The notes beneath the pieces are model-generated. The model did not search any database, had not been told where the DNA came from, and was given only the letters and a program-made list of their open reading frames with translations. From Sulfobacillus sp. (lineage in GTDB: Bacteria; Bacillota; Sulfobacillia; Sulfobacillales; Sulfobacillaceae): a stretch of DNA of 64,000 nt. A program made the translations under genes and the position numbers. The stretch lies in NCBI GenBank assembly GCA_027343695.1, contig DAHWKJ010000030.1:56650-120649 (forward strand), given 5' to 3'. Below, piece by piece: positions 10,349-18,728 of the stretch; the stretch's first letter is position 1, and each line of letters opens with the position of its first letter.

Positions 10349-10864
10349 GTGACTCGCAAAAAAAACGGATGGTTAGAGATCGTAGAGACGGTGGTGCTGG
10401 CGTTTGTACTGGCATTTTTAATCCGTACCTTTGTATTTGAATCGTTTCAGGTTCAGGGCATTTCCATGGAACCTACGTTACAAAATCACTATCGGGTCCT
10501 GGTGAACAAACTTATTTATGATTTTGAAACGCCGAAAACTGGACAGGTGGTGGTCTTTCGTTCGCCTGTTATTAAGAATCAAGATTGGATCAAGCGGGTG
10601 ATTGGGGTGCCTGGAGATGTGATCAGTGTGCGAAACAATGTGGTGTATATCAATGGGAAACGATATCATGAACCATTTTTGAAGTATCGTCAGTCCATCA
10701 ATGTGGCACCGGTCAAAGTACCGCCGGGCGAGCTCTGGGTCGAGGGTGACAACCGCCCAAAGAGTTTTGATAGCCGCTATTTTGGGTTTTTGCCGATGAA
10801 GAATCTGACGGGCCAGGCGTTTTTGATTTGGTGGCCACTTTCTCAGTTCCGGTGGTTACAATAG
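10349..10864 (+). CDS. lepB: Type I signal peptidase
   Basis: This membrane serine protease removes Sec and Tat signal peptides on the outer face of the membrane. One N-terminal membrane helix (ETVVLAFVLAFLIRTFVF) is followed by the catalytic Ser in QGISMEPTL and Lys in DWIKRVIGVPGD. The signature GDNRPKSFDSRYFG box completes the S26 family pattern. At 171 aa it is a typical Gram-positive SipS size. I start at GTG 10349 after GGAGGGG; the track start runs through the rplS-lepB hairpin. Confidence 0.93.
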   Translation: MTRKKNGWLEIVETVVLAFVLAFLIRTFVFESFQVQGISMEPTLQNHYRVLVNKLIYDFETPKTGQVVVFRSPVIKNQDWIKRVIGVPGDVISVRNNVVYINGKRYHEPFLKYRQSINVAPVKVPPGELWVEGDNRPKSFDSRYFGFLPMKNLTGQAFLIWWPLSQFRWLQ

Positions 10865-10868
10865 ACCT

Positions 10869-11636
10869 ATGGGGAAAACACAGTCGTGGTATCCAGGACA
10901 TATGGTGGCAACCCAGAAAATCATTCGCGAGTTGGCCCCTTATTTAACTGCATTTATTGAACTGGTGGACGCGAGGGCTCCGGAATTGACACGGCACGGA
11001 CCGATGGGAGCTTGGGTTGGTAAGACTCCCAGGATTGTGGTGCTCAATAAAGCAGAACTGGCCGATCCGGCCACCACGGATACATGGATGCGATGGTACC
11101 GGGAGCGAGGGGCTGGAGCGGTGGCGTTGTCGGCGACCAGTCCTAAGGCCGATCGGGTGTTGCGGACGGCCATTACAGAGCGATTGCCGGCACCGTATCG
11201 GTTGGCCGTGGTAGGATTGCCAAACCTGGGGAAATCGACGCTGCTAAACCGCATGGTCGGAAAAAACAGGGTGGCTACGGGGGCTAAGCCGGGGGTGACG
11301 CGCGGGCCCCAATGGATTCGTCTTGATGGAGGTTGGGAGTGGCTCGATCTTCCCGGAGTAGTGACACCATCCCGATCGAAGGATTGGCGCCTTAAGGTTT
11401 TAGGGGTGGTCCCGGCCACGCCGGAAGAAATGGAAGATTTGGCAGAGAAGGCCTGGAGTCGAATCCATCCAGAAGAAACCGATCCCGAGGCATGGGTAGA
11501 GTGGGGGCGGCGACGAGGATTCCTAACTGCCGGGGCAGCGGTTGATCGTCACCGGACAGCTCAAGCGGTGCTCATAGGGGTGCGGGACGGGCAGTTTGGC
11601 AGACAGAGCTGGGAAGTGCCGTCCGATGCCCCGTAA
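10869..11636 (+). CDS. rbgA: Ribosome biogenesis GTPase RbgA (YlqF)
   Basis: RbgA is a circularly permuted GTPase needed for late 50S assembly. The motif order is the permuted one: G4 LNKAEL (about residue 60), G5-like SATSP, then G1 GLPNLGKSTLLNR (about 118) and G3 DLPGVVTP. At 255 aa it is slightly shorter than the B. subtilis protein, mainly in the C-terminal RNA-binding tail. It lies 4 bp after lepB and overlaps rnhB, as in other Firmicutes. Confidence 0.92.
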   Translation: MGKTQSWYPGHMVATQKIIRELAPYLTAFIELVDARAPELTRHGPMGAWVGKTPRIVVLNKAELADPATTDTWMRWYRERGAGAVALSATSPKADRVLRTAITERLPAPYRLAVVGLPNLGKSTLLNRMVGKNRVATGAKPGVTRGPQWIRLDGGWEWLDLPGVVTPSRSKDWRLKVLGVVPATPEEMEDLAEKAWSRIHPEETDPEAWVEWGRRRGFLTAGAAVDRHRTAQAVLIGVRDGQFGRQSWEVPSDAP

Positions 11637-12264
11637 GCACACACCGATGGCACTATGGCAGTTGTGGCAAACGCTATCTCAGATTGAACAGTCGCATTGG
11701 GACCGACAACGTTTGGTGGCGGGAGTGGATGAGGTGGGACGCGGTCCTTTGGCCGGCCCCGTGGTGGCGGCAGCCGTGATTTTAGACCCGTCTTCGCCAA
11801 TCCTTGGCGTTCACGATTCCAAGCTTCTTAGTGCCCACCAACGCGCCTCCTTGTACCCAGAAATTCTCAGTCGTGCACTCAGCGTCGGGGTAGGCATGGT
11901 GGGGCCACGCACTATCGAACGAATTAATATCTTGGAAGCTTCTCGTCAGGCCATGCAGCGGGCGCTCAGTGCGTTGTCGGTGGTGCCCGATGTAGTCCTA
12001 ACGGACGCGATGCGAGTCCACGGCGATTGGCGGGTCGAAGCGCTGGTTCATGGTGACAGATTGTCCGTTAGTATCGGAGCGGCTTCGATCGTGGCCAAGG
12101 TAATTCGGGATCGATACATGGATGCTTTGGATGCCACTTATCCCGATTATGGGTTCTCCCAACATAAAGGATATCCGACGCTCCAGCATCGTGCGATTCT
12201 TGCCCAAATGGGCCCGACGCCCTGTCATCGGGCCACGTTTCATTGGGAATATCGTCAAGGGTGA
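11626..12264 (+). CDS. rnhB: Ribonuclease HII
   Basis: RNase HII cuts RNA in RNA-DNA hybrids and starts ribonucleotide excision repair. The catalytic DEVGRG motif is present in VAGVDEVGRGPLAGPVVAAAV, followed by the acidic residues in VHDSK and LTDAM. At 212 aa from ATG 11626 it matches the family. It overlaps rbgA by 11 bp. The track start at 11596 adds ten residues with no family match. It ends the operon just before a bidirectional hairpin. Confidence 0.94.
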   Translation: MPRKHTPMALWQLWQTLSQIEQSHWDRQRLVAGVDEVGRGPLAGPVVAAAVILDPSSPILGVHDSKLLSAHQRASLYPEILSRALSVGVGMVGPRTIERINILEASRQAMQRALSALSVVPDVVLTDAMRVHGDWRVEALVHGDRLSVSIGAASIVAKVIRDRYMDALDATYPDYGFSQHKGYPTLQHRAILAQMGPTPCHRATFHWEYRQG

Positions 12265-12274
12265 AGAAAAGGAA

Positions 12275-12296
12275 GACGGGCCCTTCCGGGCCCGTC
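12275..12296. terminator. Bidirectional terminator between rnhB and the NlpC/P60 gene
   Basis: GACGGGCCC and GGGCCCGTC form a perfect 9-bp stem with a 4-nt loop. On the minus strand it is followed by TTCCTTTTCTTC, so it is best placed to end the NlpC/P60 transcript and can also stop rnhB. Confidence 0.8.
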
Positions 12297-12312
12297 GACA
12301 CGTCTATTGCAG

Positions 12313-13428
12313 CTAGGGCTGTATGACGCCTGCCCCATAGTAATGGTTGACCCAATACACGTTATTGAGATTCTGAATCATGACGGTTTGTCCCGGGGCG
12401 GGGGCATCGATAAAGGCCTGTCGATAGCCGCCTGCGGATCCAACGTAGATTCCTACATGACTGGCACCCGATGCATACGTATTGAAAAACACCAGGTCTC
12501 CGGGCACTAAAGCGGATTTCGCTATCGGTTTGGCGAAAGCGAACTGTGCCCAAGTCGTTCGGGGAATATTGACGCCATTCTTCGCAAAGACAAACTGGGT
12601 AAACCCGGAACAATCGAATCCTTGGGGTGTGGTGCCCCCCCATAGATAGGGCGCTCCCAAATAAGCCTTTGCGGTATCCACCAAAGCCTGGCCGAAGGAG
12701 GTGGGACTGGATTGGACTGGGAGTGAGACACTCGATGACGCCCCGCCACTGGCAGACGCTGGGGTTCCACGCACTTCTAGCAGTTGGCCGATTTCTAGTA
12801 AATTTGGGTTGGATAAGTGATTGAGTTGAGCCAAGGACTGCCAAGTCATGGAGAAACGCGCCGCAATCATGGATAGGGTGTCGCCAGCCTGAACACGATA
12901 GGTGCTAGGGGAAGCTGGTTGCAGAGCGGGGGCCACGTTGGCAGTCTGAGCGGTGCCTGTAACCTGAAGGACTTGACCGACGGCGAGCCAATTGGGATTG
13001 GCGAGATGGTTAAGCTGAGCTAAGGTCACCCATGAAGTGTGAAAGCGCAAGGCAATTGCACTGAGGGTGTCTCCAGGTCGTACCGTGTACGTTGAGCGCG
13101 ACTGGTATGCAACGCTAAACGTCGGGGATGCTGAGGTCGACCCGGCTGCACTGGGGCTTAGGGCACCCTCGGTTTGGGGGCCGACCATACCGTCAACGGT
13201 CAATCGATGCGACGACTGAAAGTCACGCACCGCAGTCTCGGTTAAGACACCAAAGTATCCGGTGATGGGAAGATGGAATCCTGAGCGATCTAACCGTCGT
13301 TGGAGTTGAGAAACCGCGGGACCACGTTGCCCTTGATAAATGTAGGGGGCGATCCAAGCCGCGTGGGCCAACGGGCCCGCCCACAATAACGGTGCCAGAA
13401 TGGACCCGGCAATCAGTTTATACCGCAT
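12313..13428 (-). CDS. Secreted peptidoglycan endopeptidase: PG-binding, 2x LysM, NlpC/P60
   Basis: This 371-aa exported enzyme should cleave stem peptides of peptidoglycan. A signal peptide ends near PLAHAA. A PG_binding_1 domain follows (GPAVSQLQRRLDRSGFHL), then two LysM repeats starting YTVRPGDTLSAIA and YRVQAGDTLSMIA. The C-terminal NlpC/P60 domain has the catalytic Cys in FDCSGFTQFVF and His in ASHVGIYVG. A c-di-AMP riboswitch precedes it, the classical context for this riboswitch class, so expression probably falls when c-di-AMP is high. ATG 13428 has AAGGAAGGAG about 12 nt upstream, which is long spacing. Confidence 0.93.
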   Translation of the reverse strand: MRYKLIAGSILAPLLWAGPLAHAAWIAPYIYQGQRGPAVSQLQRRLDRSGFHLPITGYFGVLTETAVRDFQSSHRLTVDGMVGPQTEGALSPSAAGSTSASPTFSVAYQSRSTYTVRPGDTLSAIALRFHTSWVTLAQLNHLANPNWLAVGQVLQVTGTAQTANVAPALQPASPSTYRVQAGDTLSMIAARFSMTWQSLAQLNHLSNPNLLEIGQLLEVRGTPASASGGASSSVSLPVQSSPTSFGQALVDTAKAYLGAPYLWGGTTPQGFDCSGFTQFVFAKNGVNIPRTTWAQFAFAKPIAKSALVPGDLVFFNTYASGASHVGIYVGSAGGYRQAFIDAPAPGQTVMIQNLNNVYWVNHYYGAGVIQP

Positions 13429-13456
13429 ATGATAATACGGCTCCTTCCTTCATGTA

Positions 13457-13585
13457 TTGCCTCCGAGGTTAGTTGGTCGGTTTGGACAGAAGGTGCCCTA
13501 CCAGGGGGTATCAAGCCCGAGGATTCACCATGATGCATCCCCCGTACGCGGCATTCGATGCGACGATTCGGCTTTGAGGAGTCAA
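13457..13585 (-). promoter_or_regulatory. Second c-di-AMP riboswitch (ydaO class), upstream of NlpC/P60
   Basis: Read on the minus strand, the leader contains ACGGGGGA, TGGTGAATCC, TAGGGCACC and ACCGACCAACTAACCTCGGAGGC, matching the ordered conserved blocks of the ydaO aptamer. TTGACTCC can pair with GGAGGCAA to close P1. No terminator lies between the aptamer and the gene: the ribosome site follows within about 6 nt. This suggests translational control rather than the attenuation seen at the other copy. The CCAACTAACC block departs slightly from the usual CAGCTAACC. Confidence 0.82.
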
Positions 13586-13757
13586 GCTTATCCTAAGGGG
13601 GATGGGATCCGAATGTCACGTCGAATGCCGTCGACTGTGGTCGGTTGGTCATGGTTGGCGGTCGCATCTCCCCATAATGGGCCAAAGCACGTCGAATTTG
13701 ACAGACGTGGAAGAATACGGTAGTCAGGAGGAGAACTGCAGTTGCTTTGGGGAATTT
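13586..13757. other. Intergenic region upstream of topA
   Basis: I see no gene here. It holds the unmapped promoter of the NlpC/P60 leader on the minus strand and a TTGACA at 13698-13703 on the plus strand that lacks a good -10 partner. The AGGAGGAG at 13726 precedes a TTG frame of only seven codons, which I regard as chance. Confidence 0.5.
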
Positions 13758-13766
13758 TGCTATAAT
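13758..13766 (+). promoter_or_regulatory. Extended -10 promoter of topA
   Basis: TGCTATAAT is a consensus extended -10 element 31 bp before the TTG start. The -35 region is weak, which is normal for extended -10 promoters. Confidence 0.65.
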
Positions 13767-13797
13767 AGAGCAACGCGAAAGCTTGGGAGGTGCGGGA

Positions 13798-15915
13798 TTG
13801 CCGAAAGCAAAACCATTAATTATTGTGGAGTCACCAGCCAAAGCCAAGACCATTAGCCGTTTTTTGGGAAGCCGTTATCAGGTCAAGGCGTCAATGGGAC
13901 ATGTACGCGATCTCCCTAAGAGCCAGTTTGGGGTCAACGTTGAAGAAGGGTTTGCGCCCCGCTATATCACTATCCGAGGGAAAGGCCCGCTGTTGAAAGA
14001 ATTAAAGGATGCGGCCAAAAAGGCAGATCGGATCTATCTGGCAACCGACCCGGATCGAGAAGGGGAGGCCATTTCGTGGCACTTGGCAGAGGCTTTAGGG
14101 ATTCCTCCCGAAAGCACGCAACGCATCGAGTTCCACGAGATTACCAAGGATGCAGTGAGCCAGGCCATTCGCCATGCGCGACCTGTCAATATGCCTCGGG
14201 TGAATGCTCAACAAGCCCGACGGATTTTGGATCGGGTCGTCGGATATCAATTATCGCCGCTGCTCTGGCATAAGATCCGACCTGGGCTCTCTGCGGGGCG
14301 GGTACAATCCGCCGCACTAAAGCTTCTCGTCGATCGAGAAGATGCGGTGTTGGCCTTCGTGCCCCAACAATATTTTACGGTCGGCATCGAGGCGGGTAAG
14401 AAAGGTGAGGGTCTCCTGGCGGCCAGCTACGTTGGACCCAGAGGCGATAAAGGACGGATTTCTGGCGAAGACGTGGACCAAATCCTGGGGCAGGTGCCGA
14501 TAGGCACTGAACTTGTGGTTAATTCGGTTAAAACAAAAGAGCGTCGGCGGTTCCCGGCGGCACCCTTTACGACGTCAACCTTGCAGCAGGAAGCCTCTAA
14601 ACGGCTGGGATTCTCTGTTAAACGCACAATGAGTTTGGCGCAACAGTTATATGAAGGCTTGGATGTTAGTGGTGAAGGCACTGTAGGGTTGGTGACCTAT
14701 ATTCGGACTGATTCGGTGCGTATTGCGGAAAGTGCTGAACAAGAGGCGCGGCACTTCATCGAAGAGAGCTATGGTTCACTCTATTTGAAGGAAGCGGGCA
14801 CGCGGCGACCGGATCGCGATCCAGTAGGGTCTCAAGGGGCCCACGAAGCAATTCGACCGACTGTGGTGCTAAGGCATCCAGACAAATTGAAGGATAGCTT
14901 AAATCGTGACCAGCTAAGGCTCTATCGTCTCATTTGGGAGCGTTTTGTGGCCAGTCAGATGGCGCCGCAAATCTATGATGCGACGACTATTGAGCTTGAA
15001 GCGCATAGGGAAAAATTTCGGGCTCACGGATCCTTGATTAAATTCATGGGGTTTGCGGAGATTTATCAAGACACCCGTGAAGAGAGTGAATCCAAGATCG
15101 AATCCGGCGAAGACGACCCGAGTTCCAAGACGCTTCCGGCGATCGTGGAAGGTGAGCGCCTTGTGGTGCTGGACATAGCCGGACAAGAACATTTCACCGA
15201 GCCTCCGCCCCGATATACGGAAGCCAGCCTAGTGAAAACGTTAGAAGAGCTGGGCATTGGAAGGCCGTCCACGTATGCTCCTATTATTGATACGTTGCTC
15301 CAACGTCGTTATGTGGAACGGGCCCAACGACGTCTGGCGCCGACGGATCTAGGACGGGTCGTGGTAGAATTGCTCACCGAGTATTTCCCAGAAATCGTCA
15401 ATACGGCCTTTACGGCCGAAGTAGAGAGCCAGTTGGACCGTGTGGAAGCCAATGAAATGGCTTGGCAAAATGTGCTGACTCGGTTCTATGGGCCTTTTGC
15501 CGAAGAGTTGGCTCGGGCCGAATCAGATGTCGAAAAAATGGAATTGCCAGAGGAAGCGACCGATGAAGTGTGCGAGCGTTGTGAGAAGCCGATGACCGTC
15601 AAATACGGACGGTTTGGTAAGTTTCTGGCGTGTAGTGGATATCCCGAATGTGACTTCACCAAACCGTTTCTGGAAAAAACCCCTGCAGTGTGTCCCCGGT
15701 GTGCGCGTCCGGTTGTGGTTAGGAGAACACGAAAGGGCCGCACGTTTTACGGGTGTAGCGGATATCCCGAATGTGACTTTGTGACGTGGAACCAGCCTAC
15801 GGACAAAAGATGTCCGCAATGCGGATCCTCGATGGCGGTTAAGCACCGTGGTCAGCGGGAAAGTGTCCTGTGTCTCAAGGAGGGATGCGGTTATGAGTCA
15901 GAACAAGCGCAGTGA
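13798..15915 (+). CDS. topA: DNA topoisomerase I
   Basis: Type IA topoisomerase that relaxes negative supercoils. The Toprim domain starts at PLIIVESPAKAKTISRFLG and contains ATDPDREGEAISWH. The active-site tyrosine is Y301 in VTYIRTDS. Three C-terminal four-Cys zinc modules follow (CERCEKP, CPRCARP, CPQCGSS). At 705 aa it is typical for Firmicutes. TTG 13798 has TTGGGAGG upstream, and the track's ATG 13747 lies upstream of the promoter -10, so it cannot be used from that promoter. trmFO begins inside its 3' end. Confidence 0.96.
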   Translation: MPKAKPLIIVESPAKAKTISRFLGSRYQVKASMGHVRDLPKSQFGVNVEEGFAPRYITIRGKGPLLKELKDAAKKADRIYLATDPDREGEAISWHLAEALGIPPESTQRIEFHEITKDAVSQAIRHARPVNMPRVNAQQARRILDRVVGYQLSPLLWHKIRPGLSAGRVQSAALKLLVDREDAVLAFVPQQYFTVGIEAGKKGEGLLAASYVGPRGDKGRISGEDVDQILGQVPIGTELVVNSVKTKERRRFPAAPFTTSTLQQEASKRLGFSVKRTMSLAQQLYEGLDVSGEGTVGLVTYIRTDSVRIAESAEQEARHFIEESYGSLYLKEAGTRRPDRDPVGSQGAHEAIRPTVVLRHPDKLKDSLNRDQLRLYRLIWERFVASQMAPQIYDATTIELEAHREKFRAHGSLIKFMGFAEIYQDTREESESKIESGEDDPSSKTLPAIVEGERLVVLDIAGQEHFTEPPPRYTEASLVKTLEELGIGRPSTYAPIIDTLLQRRYVERAQRRLAPTDLGRVVVELLTEYFPEIVNTAFTAEVESQLDRVEANEMAWQNVLTRFYGPFAEELARAESDVEKMELPEEATDEVCERCEKPMTVKYGRFGKFLACSGYPECDFTKPFLEKTPAVCPRCARPVVVRRTRKGRTFYGCSGYPECDFVTWNQPTDKRCPQCGSSMAVKHRGQRESVLCLKEGCGYESEQAQ

Positions 15916-17254
15916 CTCGGTCACCGTAGTGGGGGGTGGGTTGGCGGGATCCGAAGCGGCGTGGCAATTGGCCGAGCGGGGCGTGTCCGTGGAACTGTAT
16001 GAAATGCGCCCGGTAGCGATGACGGACGCTCACGTCACCAACCGGCTCGGGGAGTTGGTGTGTTCGAATTCTTTAGGGAGTACCTTGGGCAACACACCAG
16101 GGGCGCTGTTAAAGGACGAAATGCGACATTTTGATTCTTTGGTGCTGAAAGCCGGACAGTATGCACAGGTGCCAGGAGGGTCGGCTCTCACCGTGGACCG
16201 CGATCGGTTTCAGGACTGGATTACGGAAACTCTGGAGGCGCATCCTCGGGTGCATATCCATCGGGATGTCGTGCGGGAGATTCCCCAAGGTCCGGTCATT
16301 GTTGCGACGGGTCCGTTAACACACGATGCATTGAGTCAGGCCCTCCAAAACTTACTCGGGGACACCTTTTTGTCATTCTATGATGCGGCCGCACCCATCG
16401 TCCTGACTGAATCGGTGGACATGCGCCACGCATTTTGGGGTTCTCGGGAGGGGTCTGAGGACTACCTCAACTGCCCCTTGACCAAACCCGAATACCTGAA
16501 TTTCTATGAGGCACTCATCAGTGCGGAACAGCACCCGCGTCACGAATTTGAAGCCGATACCAAATTTTTTGAAGGATGTTTGCCTATTGAAGAACTCGCA
16601 CGGCGCGGGGTCAGGACGCCCCTCTTTGGGCCCTTAAAGCCCATGGGATTGTCCAATCCGTTTGAAGAGGGGAGACGTCCCTACGCGGTGGTGCAATTAC
16701 GGCAAGACAATGCAGCGGGCTCTTTGATGAGTATGGTAGGATTCCAAACCAATTTACGTTGGGGCGAACAAAAACGAGTATTTTCCCTGATACCCGCCTT
16801 GCAGGCCGCTGAATTTGTTCGGTATGGCGTCATGCATAAGAACACTTATTTAAAATCTCCGAAATTTCTCCAACCGAGCTTTAACACCCGATTCCGCGAT
16901 GATTTGTGGTTTGCCGGACAAATGACCGGGGTGGAAGGCTATGTGGAATCCGCCGCAACAGGAATTATGGCGGCCATCAACGCGTCGCGCTGGATTCGTG
17001 GAGAAGAACTCGTCGTCTGGCCTCGGGACACCATGATGGGCGCACTAGCCTATTATGTCACGCACACCAATCCCGCACATTTCCAGCCGATGAATGCCAA
17101 CTTCGGTCTATTCCCAGATGCCCCGGATGCGACGGTAGTGCGGGACAAGAAGCAGCGCCGTGAAATCATGCGGCAAAGAGCCCTGAATTCCCTTGAATCC
17201 TGGGGCCTACAGCAGTGGTTACTGACGCCTCAGGATCGTGGGCGTATGCTATGA
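15893..17254 (+). CDS. trmFO: Folate-dependent tRNA-m5U54 methyltransferase TrmFO
   Basis: TrmFO makes 5-methyluridine at tRNA position 54 using methylene-tetrahydrofolate and FAD. The N-terminal FAD-binding fold reads VTVVGGGLAGSEAAWQLAERG, followed by YEMRP and LVCSNSLGS. The conserved C-terminal FAGQMTGVEGYVESAATG is intact. I start at ATG 15893 behind AAGGAGGG, giving 453 aa and a 23-bp overlap with topA. It overlaps xerC by 4 bp (ATGA). This placement between topA and xerC is classic Firmicutes synteny. Confidence 0.95.
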   Translation: MSQNKRSDSVTVVGGGLAGSEAAWQLAERGVSVELYEMRPVAMTDAHVTNRLGELVCSNSLGSTLGNTPGALLKDEMRHFDSLVLKAGQYAQVPGGSALTVDRDRFQDWITETLEAHPRVHIHRDVVREIPQGPVIVATGPLTHDALSQALQNLLGDTFLSFYDAAAPIVLTESVDMRHAFWGSREGSEDYLNCPLTKPEYLNFYEALISAEQHPRHEFEADTKFFEGCLPIEELARRGVRTPLFGPLKPMGLSNPFEEGRRPYAVVQLRQDNAAGSLMSMVGFQTNLRWGEQKRVFSLIPALQAAEFVRYGVMHKNTYLKSPKFLQPSFNTRFRDDLWFAGQMTGVEGYVESAATGIMAAINASRWIRGEELVVWPRDTMMGALAYYVTHTNPAHFQPMNANFGLFPDAPDATVVRDKKQRREIMRQRALNSLESWGLQQWLLTPQDRGRML

Positions 17255-18132
17255 GTGAGGGCCTCATTGACCAATATTTAAGATACTTGGCCGCCGTGGA
17301 AGGATGCTCCGAACATACCCTAAGGGCCTATCGCTCTGACCTTGAGCAGTTCCAGCTTCAAGTGGGCAGCTTATTAATGGTTGACGCCAAACGGATACGG
17401 CGCTGGCTTATGGAATTAGGTGAATCCGGCATGGCGGCGCGGACGGTTGCTCGCAAGTTATCCGTGGTGCGATCTTGCTTTCGATATTGTGAAAGAGAAG
17501 GAATTCGGGATAATCCGGCACGTCGTATCCTCGCGCCTCGGTTTCGCGCTCGTTTACCGAGGGTGTTGACGATGGATGAGATGGCCGCCATGATGGAGAC
17601 GGCGATAAAGGGACGTGGGGCCTTAGGGATTCGAAACTGGGCCATCGTCGAGACCCTCTATGGCGCTGGGCTCCGTAGCCAGGAGGCCACCGGGATGGAC
17701 CTAAAAGATATGGACCTGGATCAAGGCATCATTCGGGTGGCGGGTAAGGGGGGTAAACCACGAGAAGTGCCGATCGGATCCTATGGAGTTCGGGCACTGA
17801 CCCAATACGTCAAGGAGGCTCGTCCTCAGTTGGTCCGGCACAGTACCATGGCAGTGTTTTTGAATCATCGGGGCGGCCGCTTAACGACCCGCAGCTTACG
17901 GCGTATTGTCAAGGCTACCATGTTAAAATCGGCTGCCCACAGAAACGTAAGCCCGCATTGGTTGAGACACTCCTACGCTACCCACTTGTTGATGAATGGA
18001 GCCGACCTTCGGGTAGTGCAAGAATTGTTGGGGCACGCCAGTCTTAAAACCACCCAGATTTATACGCATATTTCGCAAGATCAACTCACCCGAGTGTACC
18101 AAAATACGCATCCTCGGGCGCATCAGACGTAG
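17251..18132 (+). CDS. xerC: Tyrosine recombinase XerC-like (CodV)
   Basis: This site-specific recombinase should resolve chromosome dimers at dif. The N-terminal SAM-like domain (QYLRYLAAVEGCSEHTLRAY) is followed by the catalytic domain with Arg in YGAGLRSQEA, HWLRHSYATHLL, the distal His in LLGHASLKTTQIYTH and the presumed Tyr nucleophile in that same segment. At 293 aa the length is right. Its start overlaps the trmFO stop. The location between trmFO and hslV matches codV of B. subtilis, so it is a housekeeping enzyme and not a mobile-element integrase. Confidence 0.92.
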   Translation: MSEGLIDQYLRYLAAVEGCSEHTLRAYRSDLEQFQLQVGSLLMVDAKRIRRWLMELGESGMAARTVARKLSVVRSCFRYCEREGIRDNPARRILAPRFRARLPRVLTMDEMAAMMETAIKGRGALGIRNWAIVETLYGAGLRSQEATGMDLKDMDLDQGIIRVAGKGGKPREVPIGSYGVRALTQYVKEARPQLVRHSTMAVFLNHRGGRLTTRSLRRIVKATMLKSAAHRNVSPHWLRHSYATHLLMNGADLRVVQELLGHASLKTTQIYTHISQDQLTRVYQNTHPRAHQT

Positions 18133-18156
18133 TCATCAGATAGGGGGAGGAATCCA

Positions 18157-18705
18157 ATGGGAGAGAGTCAATTTCATGGTACCACCATCTTAGGCATGGT
18201 CAAAGACGGCCGAGCGGTAATCGGCGGCGATGGCCAGGTTACCTTTGGACAAAACACGGTGATGAAGCACACCGCGCGCAAGGTCCGACGACTCTACCAT
18301 GGAGCTATTTTGGCAGGATTTGCAGGAGCCGTAGCTGACGCATTAACCTTATTCGAACGATTTGAGGGCAAATTAGAAGAACACCACGGCAATTTGTCTC
18401 GGGCTGCAGTAGCGCTGAGTCGGGAATGGCGGACCGACAGGATGTTAGGGAAATTGGAAGCGTTGCTTATTGTGGCGGACAAATCGGATCTGTTCATCCT
18501 ATCGGGAACGGGAGAGGTGATTGAACCCGACGATCAAATCGCCGCTGTTGGATCGGGCGGGAGCTATGCCCTAGCTGCGGCACGGGCTTTTGCGTCGTTG
18601 GAAAATCCGCCGGCGATCGATGATGTGGTACGGCGGGCGCTCGACATCGCCGCGGATATTTGCATATACACGAATCATCACCTGACCATCGAAACGCTTG
18701 AATAG
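18157..18705 (+). CDS. hslV: ATP-dependent protease proteolytic subunit HslV (ClpQ)
   Basis: HslV forms the two-ring proteolytic chamber activated by HslU. The family pattern [27 protein letters not shown] is clear, with [13 protein letters not shown] later. The likely nucleophile is Thr9 in HGTT, so the first eight residues would need removal or the mode of N-terminal processing is unusual. GGGGGAGG precedes ATG 18157. The gene is 24 bp after xerC and 23 bp before hslU. Confidence 0.95.
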   Translation: MGESQFHGTTILGMVKDGRAVIGGDGQVTFGQNTVMKHTARKVRRLYHGAILAGFAGAVADALTLFERFEGKLEEHHGNLSRAAVALSREWRTDRMLGKLEALLIVADKSDLFILSGTGEVIEPDDQIAAVGSGGSYALAAARAFASLENPPAIDDVVRRALDIAADICIYTNHHLTIETLE

Positions 18706-18728
18706 GACTAGCGGAGGGAGATCTCATC

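Noticed and set aside
12313-12844. 160-aa minus ORF (12362-12844) inside the NlpC/P60 gene
   Set aside because: Frame shadow of the endopeptidase, whose domains are continuous in the main frame.
13743-13766. Seven-codon leader peptide (TTG CTT TGG ...) after AGGAGGAG upstream of topA
   Set aside because: It contains the topA -10 element, so it would not be transcribed from that promoter. Chance match.
17251-18132. xerC-like gene as a sign of an integrated element
   Set aside because: It sits in the conserved trmFO-xerC-hslVU order and no att repeats or phage genes are near.
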